Below are positions 9,091 to 17,481 of a stretch of 33,313 nt of DNA, piece by piece. A model generated the notes under the pieces. The model did no database searches. It worked only from the letters and a program-made list of their open reading frames with translations, and was not told the origin of the DNA. Origin of the DNA: Candidatus Electryonea clarkiae (GTDB lineage Bacteria; Electryoneota; Electryoneia; Electryoneales; Electryoneaceae); NCBI GenBank assembly GCA_030765455.1, contig JAVCCM010000069.1, positions 1 through 33,313 of the forward strand. The letters run 5' to 3'. The translations under genes and the position numbers were made by a program. Position 1 is the stretch's first letter; each line of letters begins with the position of its first letter.

Positions 9091-9603
9091 TCACGGCAAA
9101 CCGTGAATCGACAGGATATTTCGGACTCTATCTACTTCTTGCTCCATTGCATCAATGAAATCCTGGTATTCTTTCAGTTCGAGTCCGGTCGGATCGGGCA
9201 CATCGAATGATTTCAGGTCACCCGGCTTTCTTCCAAACTCAAGGACAGTAAATACCTTTCCTTCCAGTTTTGGGAAATTTTTCAGTATCTTTTCTTTATG
9301 TGCATTTTCCATTGTCAGGATCAAGTCAGCGCGAGAGGCTATGTACCGGTCGAACCGTCTGGAGCGGTGTCGATAGAACGGAATACCACGAGTGTCCGCT
9401 ATAGCCGAGATAACCTGGTTGGGACCAGCGCCGTTAAAGGCATCCACGCCCGCCGAAGTTACAGAAATCTCCCCAGATAAATGAAGAGGCTTCTCTGCCA
9501 GAGTTCTCTGTAATAGCTGTGCGAAGTAAGGGCTGCGAGTAATATTTGCCATGCAGACAATTACTATATTCAATGATTTTTTTTTAAAAGGATTCCACGT
9601 CAT
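9091..9603 (-). CDS. Low-molecular-weight protein tyrosine phosphatase family protein
   Basis: The 170-residue protein has the family signature at its N-terminus: VIVCMANITRSPYFAQLL, a Cys-(X5)-Arg-Ser phosphate-binding loop with C17 and R23. Near the C-terminus the DVPDPTGLELKEY segment supplies the general-acid Asp. Members remove phosphate from tyrosine (or rarely arginine) residues and often regulate capsule or exopolysaccharide export. Some act as arsenate reductases, but the loop here lacks the extra cysteines typical of those. The loop reads CMANITR rather than the usual CxGNICR. No strong ribosome site precedes the ATG at 9603. The gene is transcribed divergently from FBPase across a 299-nt, very AT-rich gap and converges with pckA. 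Its partner kinase is not in the window. Confidence 0.85.
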   Translation of the reverse strand: MTWNPFKKKSLNIVIVCMANITRSPYFAQLLQRTLAEKPLHLSGEISVTSAGVDAFNGAGPNQVISAIADTRGIPFYRHRSRRFDRYIASRADLILTMENAHKEKILKNFPKLEGKVFTVLEFGRKPGDLKSFDVPDPTGLELKEYQDFIDAMEQEVDRVRNILSIHGLP

Positions 9604-9902
9604 TTTGGATAAGTAAAGTTATTAGAAAAACGTTTAATAATACGACACCATTACAGCTATTTCAAACCTATTTATCTTTCATCTGCTTGTCAAATGATTA
9701 TTCTCATTGTTCAAAACCAATAATATGTTGATAATATAGATATTACATTATAATGTACCTCTATGTGTCAAGTTTTACTTAGATTGATTTACTCAAAGAA
9801 TATTATTAATTTGATCCCAGAACGGAAGCAGCTTAGTTTTTTATTCATTAGTTAAGGGCTTATTACAGCCCGTTTCATGAAAACACAATTAAGGAGCGCA
9901 AG
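9604..9902. promoter_or_regulatory. Divergent AT-rich intergenic region between phosphatase and fbp genes
   Basis: Both flanking genes point away from this 299-nt gap, so it must hold promoters for each. It is markedly AT-rich. A small hairpin GGGCT-(6 nt)-AGCCC lies at about 9856-9871, some 20 nt before the fbp ribosome site AAGGAG. I cannot place -10 and -35 elements with confidence because promoter consensus differs among FCB lineages. Confidence 0.45.
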
Positions 9903-10934
9903 ATGGCTCAGGAGTTCATGACAGCTCAGCGGTTTGTTTCGATGGAGGAAAACCGTTTTCCTGATGCGACCGGTGAGTTTTCGTCATTGATGCTTGAGAT
10001 CGTAATGACTTCCAAAATGATCAATGCCGAGGTAAATAAGGCGGGATTGGTCAACATCCTGGGAATGACAGGTGATGTCAATGTTCAAGGAGAAGAAGTC
10101 CGAAAACTGGATGAGTATGCCAATGATCTTTTCCTGCATATTCTGAAATTTTCCGGTCATTGTTGCGCCATGGCAAGTGAGGAAATGGAGCAATTAGTAG
10201 AAAGCCCGCAGTACCATAATACCGGGAATTATGTTGTAATGCTTGACCCGCTTGACGGTTCTTCAAATATAGACGCTAATGTTTCAATCGGCAGTATCTT
10301 TGCTATCAGCAAAAGAGTTACTCCCCAGGGAAAACCTGGTCAATTGGTTGATTTCCTTCAACCGGGAAGAAACCTTGTTGCAGCAGGATACGTTATCTAC
10401 GGTTCTTCCACTATGCTTGTATATACTACCGGTCAAGGTGTTCATGGTTTTACTTATGATCCATCAATCGGGACATACCTTCTTAGTCATTCCAATATCC
10501 GGGTTCCACGAAAAAGTAAGGTTTATTCGGTTAATGAATCTTACTGGAATCATTGGTCTGAGGGTGTTCGCCGGTATGTAGAGAGAGTAAAAGGTATTGG
10601 TCCTGATGCTATGGATAAGCCACTTTCCGGACGTTATATCGGTTCCCTGGTGGCGGACTTCCATCGGAATATGCTTTATGGAGGGATATTTCTTTATCCG
10701 GGAACTACAAAAATACCGAAGGGCAAACTGCGCCTGTTGTATGAAGCCAATCCTATGGCATTGCTCATTGAAAACGCCGGTGGTTGTGCTTCTAACGGGT
10801 CCATGAACATTCTTGATATTCAGCCGGAAGAATTACACCAAAGGACGCCGTTATTCATCGGCAATAAAGATGAAGTGGCAATGCTTGAAGAATATATCAA
10901 GAGATACGACTTGCAGGAAGCGGTTGACAGCTGA
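9903..10934 (+). CDS. fbp: Class I fructose-1,6-bisphosphatase
   Basis: It hydrolyses fructose-1,6-bisphosphate to fructose-6-phosphate, the committed step of gluconeogenesis. The 343-residue length is normal for class I. The metal-binding signature DPLDGSSNID is at residues 115-124, preceded by an acidic SEEMEQ segment (92-97), and the C-terminal KLRLLYEANPMALLIENAGG stretch contains conserved substrate- and metal-site residues. The start follows AAGGAG about 8 nt upstream. It ends 40 nt before a strong terminator, so it is probably transcribed alone. With PEPCK and malic enzyme 1-5 kb away it completes a gluconeogenic neighbourhood. Assignment is secure. Confidence 0.97.
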   Translation: MAQEFMTAQRFVSMEENRFPDATGEFSSLMLEIVMTSKMINAEVNKAGLVNILGMTGDVNVQGEEVRKLDEYANDLFLHILKFSGHCCAMASEEMEQLVESPQYHNTGNYVVMLDPLDGSSNIDANVSIGSIFAISKRVTPQGKPGQLVDFLQPGRNLVAAGYVIYGSSTMLVYTTGQGVHGFTYDPSIGTYLLSHSNIRVPRKSKVYSVNESYWNHWSEGVRRYVERVKGIGPDAMDKPLSGRYIGSLVADFHRNMLYGGIFLYPGTTKIPKGKLRLLYEANPMALLIENAGGCASNGSMNILDIQPEELHQRTPLFIGNKDEVAMLEEYIKRYDLQEAVDS

Positions 10935-10973
10935 TATCATTTACTCAGTATAATAATATACATTTAATTTTTT

Positions 10974-11006
10974 ATGGCGGGCAGGCTTCCCGCCATTTTA
11001 TTTTAC
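10974..11006 (+). terminator. Rho-independent terminator of fbp
   Basis: An 8-bp perfect stem (ATGGCGGG / CCCGCCAT) with a 7-nt loop is followed by TTTTATTTTA. It starts 40 nt after the fbp stop and ends about 40 nt before the next gene on the same strand, so it separates two transcription units. Confidence 0.85.
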
Positions 11007-11042
11007 GGATTGAATCTTGATAAACTTTAAGGTCATCGCTTA

Positions 11043-12488
11043 ATGCGAATCTGCCTGGCAACACCACCATTAATTTCAGATAATCCACATGAGCCTCTGA
11101 GCATACCTCTCGGAATTGCATACCTCGGTGCCATACTTGAGGAAGACGGGCATGAAGTGGCGTTAATTGATGGCGCTATCAATGGTTCTGTCAGACATAT
11201 TTCTGCATCGCAATACTTCATCGGCTCAAAACCTGGCGAACTCGCACGGCAGATAATGGATTTTAAACCTGATCTTATCGGGCTTTCCTGTCCCTTCACT
11301 ACCCGTTACAAATTGTTCAGCGAGTGCATTGCGTCAATCAGAGAATTATCAGGGAATATTCCTATTCTGGTTGGAGGAATTCATCCTACCCTGTTTCCCC
11401 AACGAGTTCTTGAGAAAGATAGTCCGGACGTTGTGTTCCTGGGTGAAGCTGAAATTGCATTGCGGGAAATTGTCAGGCGTTTTGATCAACAAGGTGTTCC
11501 TGACCCGGAAGGTCTTGATGGTGTGGCATGGCAAAAAAATGGCAATATTAACATTTCATCCAAGCAAAGTTTCGTGGAAGACCTCGATTCTCTGCCTGAA
11601 CCCGCTCGTCATCTATTCCCTGTTGAAACCTATCTAAAACGTTCCGGTGGACGCTGGGCTGCAAGACGAAAGAGCATTTTATCCATTCTTTCAAGCAGGT
11701 CATGTCCTGGAAGATGTTCATTCTGCAGTATTCATGCTGCAATGGGATTAAAATGGAGAGCACATTCATCGGAAAGAGTACTGAATGAATTAGAAAACAT
11801 AGTAAATCGTTGGAATCCGTCGCTGATAGGTTTTGAGGATGACAGGTTAACATGGGATCGTGACAGGCTTGTCGCAATTTGCGAAGGCATTGTCTCACGA
11901 GGTATCTCGACACAGTGGTACACTCCCAATGGAGTCCATATTAATGACCTCGATGAGGAATTACTTGGATTGATGAAAAAATCGGGATGCAATTCGCTGA
12001 ATCTTGCAATCGAATCAGGCGATCCGACCATCCTCAATAAAGTAATCGGGAAAAAAGCCACCAACCGGCAGGCACTTGAAATCGCTGCAGCTTGCAGGGA
12101 AACCGGAATTCGGACAAATGGTTACTTTGTCATCGGTATGCCCGGAGAGACTGATGAATCAATCCAACGCTCTCTCGATTTATGTCTCGAGATGAAACTG
12201 GACGGACTGGGATTGTTTATAGCAACACCTTTTCCGGGAACAAGGATGTACCGCCAATGTGTAAAATCGGGTTATATTGATCCGGCTAATTTTACCGAGG
12301 AGTTCCTTGAGGCAGGCGATCCTGATATGCTGCATAAACCTCTGTTCGCAACGGAAACAATGTCCAAAGAAAGATTGCTTTGGTGGGAAAAGGAATTCAA
12401 CCGTCAATTTATGAAACAGTTGTATCGAAGACGACCATCGGTAAGAGTGAAATTTTTTATTAAAAGAGTGCTGCAAGTTATTTCTTGA
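11043..12488 (+). CDS. Radical SAM protein with N-terminal cobalamin-binding-type domain
   Basis: The 481-residue protein has two parts. Residues 1-190 look like a B12-binding Rossmann domain (PLGIAYLGAILEEDGHEVAL; PDLIGLSCPFTTRY; ILVGGIHPTLFP; DVVFLGEAE), although no DxHxxG cobalt-ligand motif is visible. The radical SAM core follows, with the 4Fe-4S cysteines C221, C225 and C228 in SCPGRCSFCSIH, and later ESGDPTILNKVIGK and GYFVIGMPGETDESI. This is the BchE/methyltransferase-like class, which performs C-methylations, cyclisations or other radical chemistry; the substrate cannot be read from sequence. AAGGT about 11 nt before the ATG may be the ribosome site. The next gene starts 34 nt downstream on the same strand, so the two are probably co-transcribed. 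Confidence 0.88.
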   Translation: MRICLATPPLISDNPHEPLSIPLGIAYLGAILEEDGHEVALIDGAINGSVRHISASQYFIGSKPGELARQIMDFKPDLIGLSCPFTTRYKLFSECIASIRELSGNIPILVGGIHPTLFPQRVLEKDSPDVVFLGEAEIALREIVRRFDQQGVPDPEGLDGVAWQKNGNINISSKQSFVEDLDSLPEPARHLFPVETYLKRSGGRWAARRKSILSILSSRSCPGRCSFCSIHAAMGLKWRAHSSERVLNELENIVNRWNPSLIGFEDDRLTWDRDRLVAICEGIVSRGISTQWYTPNGVHINDLDEELLGLMKKSGCNSLNLAIESGDPTILNKVIGKKATNRQALEIAAACRETGIRTNGYFVIGMPGETDESIQRSLDLCLEMKLDGLGLFIATPFPGTRMYRQCVKSGYIDPANFTEEFLEAGDPDMLHKPLFATETMSKERLLWWEKEFNRQFMKQLYRRRPSVRVKFFIKRVLQVIS

Positions 12489-12522
12489 GCAACAATGTAT
12501 CGGGAAAAAGGAAAACCACCCA

Positions 12523-13719
12523 ATGATTAAATACGTTAAATCCAAATCAACAGCACTGAAAAACCTTTTACTCGATCCATCACACCTCGATATCCTGGTA
12601 CGAAATATATCTCGAGTGGGATTTCCCGTTTTATCCGATGCAGAACATCTTGATGAGGCTGTTAACTGGCTTTGCCGAGCACATGATGCAACCGGGAAAA
12701 AAGGGGTATCAGCAGGATACATGATGACTCGTGGATGGCAGCCACCCTATCCTGAAACGACCGGTTATATTATCCCAACTTTTCTGAAATATGCTGAATT
12801 GAAAAATAACGACAAATTTCGTCAGCGGGCAATTGAGATGGGTGAATGGGAATTAGAAATCCAATATGATGATGGTTCTGTTGCAAGCGGGATAGGGACT
12901 GAAGGGAAGCCAATGGTATTTAATACCGGTCAGGTTATGATTGGATTGCAGGCGTTATATGAAACAACTGGAGATGATCGATTCCTCGAAGGTTCAAAAA
13001 AAGCAGGTGACTGGCTGGTTGATATTCAATCTGAAAAGGGTGATTGGAACAAGCATGTTTATTGTGACATACCTCATTCTTATCATTCCCGCGTCGCCTG
13101 GCCACTGGCGGATTTATACAGGATAACAGGAGAGAAGAAATACAAAAATGCTGCTATAAAAAATGTTGAATGGGTTCTATCGGTCACGGAAGAAAATGGG
13201 TGGTCGAAATATATGGCTTTCGACAAATATCAGTCCCCGTTTACCCATACAATTGCATATACATTTCGTGGATTACTGGAATGTGCCGCTCTCCTGCCTG
13301 AGGTAAATGAAAGCGCCATAAAGGTTGTTACCACCGGAATGGAAAAAATATTAGAGAAATTTGAAAACAGGAGCGCCAACCCGGTAACAGGACATGAATA
13401 TTTGCCATCTCGATTAAACATGCATTGGCAATCCAGGGATAAAGAATCCTGTATTACCGGGAATGCACAATTAAGCATTGTATTTATGAAATTGTATGAA
13501 TTGAGTGGTAATGCGAGTTATTTCTCGGCAGCGCAGAGGCTCATTGATCATGTGAAGAAAACTCAGTCTTTAAAATCAGTAAACCAGAATGTAAAAGGTG
13601 CTATACCAGGTTCATTCCCAATCTGGGGTAACTACCTTAGCCTGATCTATCCCAACTGGGCAGCCAAGTTTTTCGCTGATGCCCAGATGTTTAAAATGAA
13701 ACTTCTCGAAAACGGGTAA
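12523..13719 (+). CDS. Alpha/alpha-toroid (six-hairpin-like) protein, possibly carbohydrate-related
   Basis: This 398-residue protein has no signal peptide. It consists of repeated helical hairpins with recurring small motifs: DEAVNWLCRAHD, RQRAIEMGEWELEIQ, EGSKKAGDWLVDIQ, KNAAIKNVEWVLSV, SAAQRLIDHVKK, each followed by a Gly-rich turn. That pattern is typical of the alpha/alpha toroid folds of unsaturated-glucuronyl hydrolases, epimerases, lanthionine-synthetase-like and terpene-cyclase-like proteins. Conserved aromatic and His residues (PHSYHSRVAWP) could line a pocket. Homologous-looking proteins occur in polysaccharide gene clusters, but I cannot choose a reaction. A GGAAAA site precedes the ATG. 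Close spacing to the radical SAM gene suggests both act in the same pathway, perhaps making or modifying a glycan or lipid. Confidence 0.75.
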   Translation: MIKYVKSKSTALKNLLLDPSHLDILVRNISRVGFPVLSDAEHLDEAVNWLCRAHDATGKKGVSAGYMMTRGWQPPYPETTGYIIPTFLKYAELKNNDKFRQRAIEMGEWELEIQYDDGSVASGIGTEGKPMVFNTGQVMIGLQALYETTGDDRFLEGSKKAGDWLVDIQSEKGDWNKHVYCDIPHSYHSRVAWPLADLYRITGEKKYKNAAIKNVEWVLSVTEENGWSKYMAFDKYQSPFTHTIAYTFRGLLECAALLPEVNESAIKVVTTGMEKILEKFENRSANPVTGHEYLPSRLNMHWQSRDKESCITGNAQLSIVFMKLYELSGNASYFSAAQRLIDHVKKTQSLKSVNQNVKGAIPGSFPIWGNYLSLIYPNWAAKFFADAQMFKMKLLENG

Positions 13720-13736
13720 AATGATATTATTATATT

Positions 13737-14204
13737 TCTTGAAAATAATGCATCATGTTCGCGTTAGTTATTATCCATAGATTAAGGTAACCCGTGATTT
13801 ACTTGTAACTTAAGTTGCATTACATTTGAGAACTCTTATAAGCCATATTCCCCGAAGGGGAATGATATGAATAGCCACAGGTGAAACCTGTGGGACAAAG
13901 TCTGAAACAATAACAACTCTGAAGGAGTTGAACTATTTTGATTCTCAAGGACTACATAATGTACAATTAGTTTTGTCGAACCCCTTCAGGGTTCCTTCAA
14001 TTTGATTACAATGTTCCATGGGTTTCACCCATGGCTATTCACATTTATCTCCTTCGGAGATATTTATTGTAGTTCTTGAATATATTGTGTAATATAGAAT
14101 TATACAATTTCTTTAAAGTATTGCACATCGAGAATTTAGTAATCATTTAATATAATGGTCGGTGTGTAATACAGTTGCACAATCATGATGCATTATTTCC
14201 AAGA
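13737..14204. mobile_element. Palindromic element with 21-bp terminal inverted repeats enclosing a paired three-hairpin repeat
   Basis: The 21 bases at 13737-13757 match the reverse complement of 14184-14204 with one mismatch (core TGCATTATTTTCAAG on one side, TGCATTATTTCCAAG on the other). Inside lie two inverted copies of the three-hairpin repeat at 13850-14061. No open reading frame is contained. The arrangement of terminal repeats around a nested palindrome suggests a non-autonomous mobile element or the product of pairing between repeats. It fills most of the 682-nt gap after the toroid gene; the remaining ~200 nt up to the next gene hold nothing I can support. Confidence 0.5.
13850..14061. 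repeat. Three-hairpin GAATAGCC repeat, inverted pair (copies 1 and 2)
   Basis: Copy 1 (plus strand) reads CCCC-GAA-GGGG at 13850-13860, an AT linker ending GAATAGCC, the hairpin CCACAGGT-GAA-ACCTGTGG at 13875-13893, and about 30 nt later the hairpin AACTCTGAAGGAGTT. Copy 2 (minus strand) has the same order with different stems: CTCC-GAA-GGAG, then GAATAGCC, then CCATGGGT-GAA-ACCCATGG at 14034-14016, then GAACCCTGAAGGGGTTC. Stems change on both sides together while the loops and the GAATAGCC core stay fixed. Related copies are at 26315-26397 and 30659-30842. Confidence 0.85.
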
Positions 14205-14401
14205 GACCTTATAGGTTACAAAAATGGAATCTCCTTGTATGCAACCTTCCGCCAAAGCTCAAGAATACCAGCAATTATGAGGTGATAAAGCAATATTTTT
14301 CACTTTAATTTGTAAACCTCTTTCCTTACTGTAAATTTTACATTAACATGCTCTCACTAACCTTTGCATTAGCAAAGAGTCAGGTAAAAAGAGAGGATAT
14401 T

Positions 14402-14650
14402 ATGAAGATTAAACCTCTGGCACTTGCACTGACGGCTGGTATTTTTTGGGGTGCGGCAGTAATGCTTGCAACCTGGTGGCTTCTGATCCGGGGATCTGGT
14501 GGTTCGACCATCGTTCTACTGGGGAATTTTTATCTCGGGTATTCTTTCAGTTGGATCGGAAGTATCATTGGATTGATCTGGGGTTTTGTTGACGGTTTCA
14601 TCTGCGGTTATCTGTTTGCATTGCTGTACAACGTGTTTGCGAAGGAATAA
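14402..14650 (+). CDS. Small two-helix membrane protein, 'bacteriophage holin'-like family
   Basis: The 82-residue product has two hydrophobic helices (about residues 5-27 and 48-76) separated by a Gly-rich loop. The second carries IGSIIGLIWGFVDGFICGYLFALLYN. This GLxWGFxDGFxxG pattern is shared by a family of tiny membrane proteins commonly labelled 'holin' in bacterial genomes, although no lytic role has been shown for most and no phage genes are nearby. I start at the ATG at 14402, preceded by GAGAGGA; an upstream in-frame ATG at 14348 has no ribosome site. A bidirectional terminator follows. Being a real gene is likely; the function is unknown. Confidence 0.7.
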   Translation: MKIKPLALALTAGIFWGAAVMLATWWLLIRGSGGSTIVLLGNFYLGYSFSWIGSIIGLIWGFVDGFICGYLFALLYNVFAKE

Positions 14651-14742
14651 AACACAGGTCAAATATGGTTAATTGATTCTTTCTGAAAGACAGGAGAATT
14701 CATTCTCTGAATGACCTGGGCTTTCCTGCCGCCAATCCAGTG

Positions 14743-14780
14743 AAAAAGGCTGGGGATATACTCCCCAGCCCTTTTAATAA
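14743..14780. terminator. Bidirectional terminator between convergent genes
   Basis: An 8-bp GC-rich stem (GGCTGGGG / CCCCAGCC) is flanked by AAAAA on the left and CTTTTAATAA on the right, so it has a U tract when read from either strand. It sits between the stop of the holin-like gene (14650) and the stop of the convergent secreted-protein gene (14804), as expected for a shared terminator. Confidence 0.85.
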
Positions 14781-14803
14781 CTTACAGTTAGTGTCAATTT
14801 AAG

Positions 14804-16846
14804 TTACCTGATCAGCGCGATCTTTCGTGTAACGCTGGTTTTCCCATTATCAAGTTTGACAAAATATATTCCACTGGCAAAATCATCAGCATTAAAGGCT
14901 ATCTCATGCCTTCCAGCTTCCTTCATACCTTGAGCAAGGGTAATGATATTGCGTCCGAGAACATCATAAACATTGAGACTGATAGAACCACGTTTATGCA
15001 TCTCAAAAACAATTCGAGCGTTTGAATTGAATGGATTGGGATAAATTTCGATCAATTCGAATCCATCAGGTACTGCACTGCTTCCCTTTTCACGGACATC
15101 ATCATTCTCATATTCCCATCCGTTGGGATCATCCCAGAAATCACGTTCATCGATATGGATAGGTAATCCACTCACCCATTCTTCCTGGTTGCGGAGGGAT
15201 TCGTGCAAATCTGCCTTCGGAATCCGTTGATATATTTGAGGATTATCCATTCCAGCTCCTTCCGGTGTGCTATACACGCTTGCCCCGGCATCTAAATCGA
15301 GATGGTAGAATATGTGGAGATAATCACCTTCATTATTCAGCGCTATAGATGGGTCCCGTTCATGCCTGCAGTCACCAGCCGGGATCAATCCGGTCTCACC
15401 TCTTGTGTTAGTGATATTCACTCCTTTGTACCAGTAATATCCTGGTTCCTGCCGTGGATTCGAAGCAGTCATAAATAGCTCTCCATTGGCATATCCCGCT
15501 TCACTGCGATCCCTTCCCATTCCAACATTTTCACCTTCAGTAAGTGTATCCCCAGGGATACCCATTTGCTGGTAAAGGATATAAAGCCAACCGGAATCAG
15601 GGTCTTTGTAGAGGCTTGGTCGCTGTATCATGATATTATTTGCACCAGTATTAGTGTTGTTCCAGAAATCTCCATCGGCGACACGTACCATATCCCGGTT
15701 TTCCTCGTTCCAGTACCAGAGTTGAGCTGTGCGATATCCTGTTCCATAATAGTATTTATAACCCATAGTGGAAAATGATACATGCAGGACGTTATCCTCA
15801 TCGAAAAACAAGCTTGTCTCCATATAGCAGCGAAATGTATCCGTTGATGCCGCCAGGGAATCAGGCAGCAGTTCAGGATCAGGATCGATAAAATCAGTGA
15901 TATTCATTGCGCTTTCAATATCCCAGTCCCAATCATTTCCACGATCTTCATTGATCCAGATATACAAATCCTGGTCAAACCAATCCGGTTCTTCTTCACC
16001 GAGAAGCCTGGCGCGATTGATTAGTGCTGCCACTGCAACACGTTCACCGTCCGGGCTGCATGCTATTTCACTGGAAATAAACTCCGGTCTAAATTCTGTA
16101 TATTCCGGGGCGCCACCATTGTTTGTAACCGAGAAAGATAATGCTTCGCTGTCGAAAGCTACCCTGGTGTACCAGTTCTCATAGGTATCTGAGCCGGATG
16201 TAGTTGAAAGCACGTGAACTATGCTGTCTCCGTCCATACAGCTCTTGGGCCAGATGTTCTGGTAGGTCTCTTCCCAGGGAAACGAATTTTCCAGGAAGAC
16301 GCCGGGCAGAATTGCATACTCTGCTGCGACCACTGTATTGAACTGATCGGCAGGACTTGAACGCCCATGATAAACTGGGACAGGAACTGGATTTTCTGCG
16401 TTCTGGCACATCGCTAATGTGGAAAATCCTGCGCGGTCGCCGGCATCAACTGTATAAGATGAATGTTCAAGCTCTGGTGTATCATCTTCAAAAAGAATGC
16501 GATTATACATCACATGACGTGAAACACTACCGGCTTGAGGGAGATCCGTATATGTGACATGAACTATATCTGCGTTCGGATCATATTGAATCGTACGCCC
16601 GACACAAGAGTTGTGTTGAACATCCTGGAAGGTATATCCCACTATGAGTGTATCTCCCAGGTATTCATCCAACTCACTTGCATGGGAATTTCCATCAGTA
16701 GTAACTGTTTTAACCTCAAACGATGGAAATTCAGCAATAACCGGCAGATCCCAGGAATGGACTTCCGGACTTACACGCTCGAATGCAGCTAATGGTGTTG
16801 CGATAAAAATGACAGAGAACACCAACAAAATATTTAACCATTTCAT
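14804..16846 (-). CDS. Secreted protein, probable beta-propeller-like body, with C-terminal sorting domain
   Basis: The 680-residue protein opens with a signal peptide (MKWLNILLVFSVIFIATPL, cleavage near AAF) preceded by GGAGTGAAAA. Residues 25-590 are rich in Asp, Trp and Tyr, with spaced strands that recall sialidase/BNR-type propellers (SPDGERVAVAALINR; VLHVSFSTMGYKYYYG; GWLYILYQQMG; GDYLHIFYHLDLD). No named domain or catalytic set can be assigned with confidence. The last 80 residues are a type IX-like sorting domain (IYPNPFNSNAR, VYDVLGRNII, SGIYFVKLD, end KIALIR). A perfect 7-bp hairpin GCGGGAA-GCA-TTCCCGC lies 27-43 nt upstream of the start, in the likely leader. It is one of five sorting-domain proteins here. 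Confidence 0.85.
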   Translation of the reverse strand: MKWLNILLVFSVIFIATPLAAFERVSPEVHSWDLPVIAEFPSFEVKTVTTDGNSHASELDEYLGDTLIVGYTFQDVQHNSCVGRTIQYDPNADIVHVTYTDLPQAGSVSRHVMYNRILFEDDTPELEHSSYTVDAGDRAGFSTLAMCQNAENPVPVPVYHGRSSPADQFNTVVAAEYAILPGVFLENSFPWEETYQNIWPKSCMDGDSIVHVLSTTSGSDTYENWYTRVAFDSEALSFSVTNNGGAPEYTEFRPEFISSEIACSPDGERVAVAALINRARLLGEEEPDWFDQDLYIWINEDRGNDWDWDIESAMNITDFIDPDPELLPDSLAASTDTFRCYMETSLFFDEDNVLHVSFSTMGYKYYYGTGYRTAQLWYWNEENRDMVRVADGDFWNNTNTGANNIMIQRPSLYKDPDSGWLYILYQQMGIPGDTLTEGENVGMGRDRSEAGYANGELFMTASNPRQEPGYYWYKGVNITNTRGETGLIPAGDCRHERDPSIALNNEGDYLHIFYHLDLDAGASVYSTPEGAGMDNPQIYQRIPKADLHESLRNQEEWVSGLPIHIDERDFWDDPNGWEYENDDVREKGSSAVPDGFELIEIYPNPFNSNARIVFEMHKRGSISLNVYDVLGRNIITLAQGMKEAGRHEIAFNADDFASGIYFVKLDNGKTSVTRKIALIR

Positions 16847-16872
16847 TTTTCACTCCGACTCCGTTGACCTAT

Positions 16873-16889
16873 GCGGGAAGCATTCCCGC
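16873..16889. repeat. Perfect 7-bp hairpin in the leader of the 680-residue protein gene
   Basis: GCGGGAA and TTCCCGC pair around a GCA loop, 27 nt upstream of the ATG at 16846 and before its ribosome site. It could affect mRNA stability or expression of the gene, or be one more intergenic palindrome. No longer aptamer-like structure is obvious around it. Confidence 0.5.
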
Positions 16890-17306
16890 TTAAATAATAA
16901 ATTGGTTCCTGTTTGGTTCAATTGTCAAGTAAAAATTGAAGATATAATACAAATCTGATTGATAAATACGGTTTCGAGGAGACAATTGTACATGAATTTG
17001 TTGATATTCATGCATGGAAAAATCGTCCTGAGATATACATTTGTTAACAAATAACCTGAAACTTCCTTTAACACTTCAATTATTCTTGAAAAGCTGTATC
17101 AAAATGTAATTTATTGCTCTCAGTCTCTCTCTGGCATTACTGATTGTTAATAACATAGATACGCAATTCAATGCGAAACAATTGTTGGAAATAATAGAAG
17201 AAATTGTTTAAGAAGAGTTAAAGTTTTGAGTGCGATTTCCCGATAGTGAGAGTGAATCAGGCAGGAGCCCAATCCCCAGGTACTTCCGTATTGATTCCGA
17301 AAAATC

Positions 17307-17349
17307 AATCCCGTCTTTTGGCTGCAGTGCAGTTGACGGGATTTTTTTA
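17307..17349 (+). terminator. Strong intrinsic terminator-like hairpin without an adjacent upstream plus-strand gene
   Basis: AATCCCGTC (17307-17315) pairs with GACGGGATT (17335-17343). The loop contains a second perfect stem (CTGCA/TGCAG), and seven T's plus ATTG follow on the plus strand. On the minus strand the stem is followed by GATTTTT. It could therefore terminate an unannotated plus-strand RNA from the 17.0-17.3 kb region, or serve the aldo/keto reductase gene that ends 420 nt away on the minus strand. The rest of the 921-nt gap holds the repeats listed separately. Confidence 0.6.
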
Positions 17350-17402
17350 TTGCATTATTACTGAAGTTCTCATAAGTAAAATTCGTTTGAATATTAGTGT
17401 GC

Positions 17403-17481
17403 CCCGGACAGCTCGATGTCCGGGAAATGCTAACCGACCCTAAAACGAGTATTATTTTCAAGTAATACTATAGCATTCTGG
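17403..17481. repeat. GGACA hairpin plus TATTATTTTCAAG repeat, copy A
   Basis: The stem CCCGGACA / TGTCCGGG (17403-17424, 6-nt loop) is followed 26 nt later by TATTATTTTCAAG (17450-17462) and an ATACT...CTGG tail. Copy B at 17696-17760 repeats the same order with a changed but still pairing stem. The TATTATTTTCAAG part also resembles the terminal repeat of the element at 13737-14204. Confidence 0.65.

Noticed and set aside
13850..14061. Possible CRISPR-like repeat array
   Set aside because: The repeats are few, inverted rather than direct, differ in their stems, and are not separated by uniform unique spacers; no cas gene is present.
14402..14650. Prophage or lysis cassette suggested by the holin-like protein
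   Set aside because: No endolysin, capsid, tail or integrase genes are near, and this small-protein family is common outside phages.
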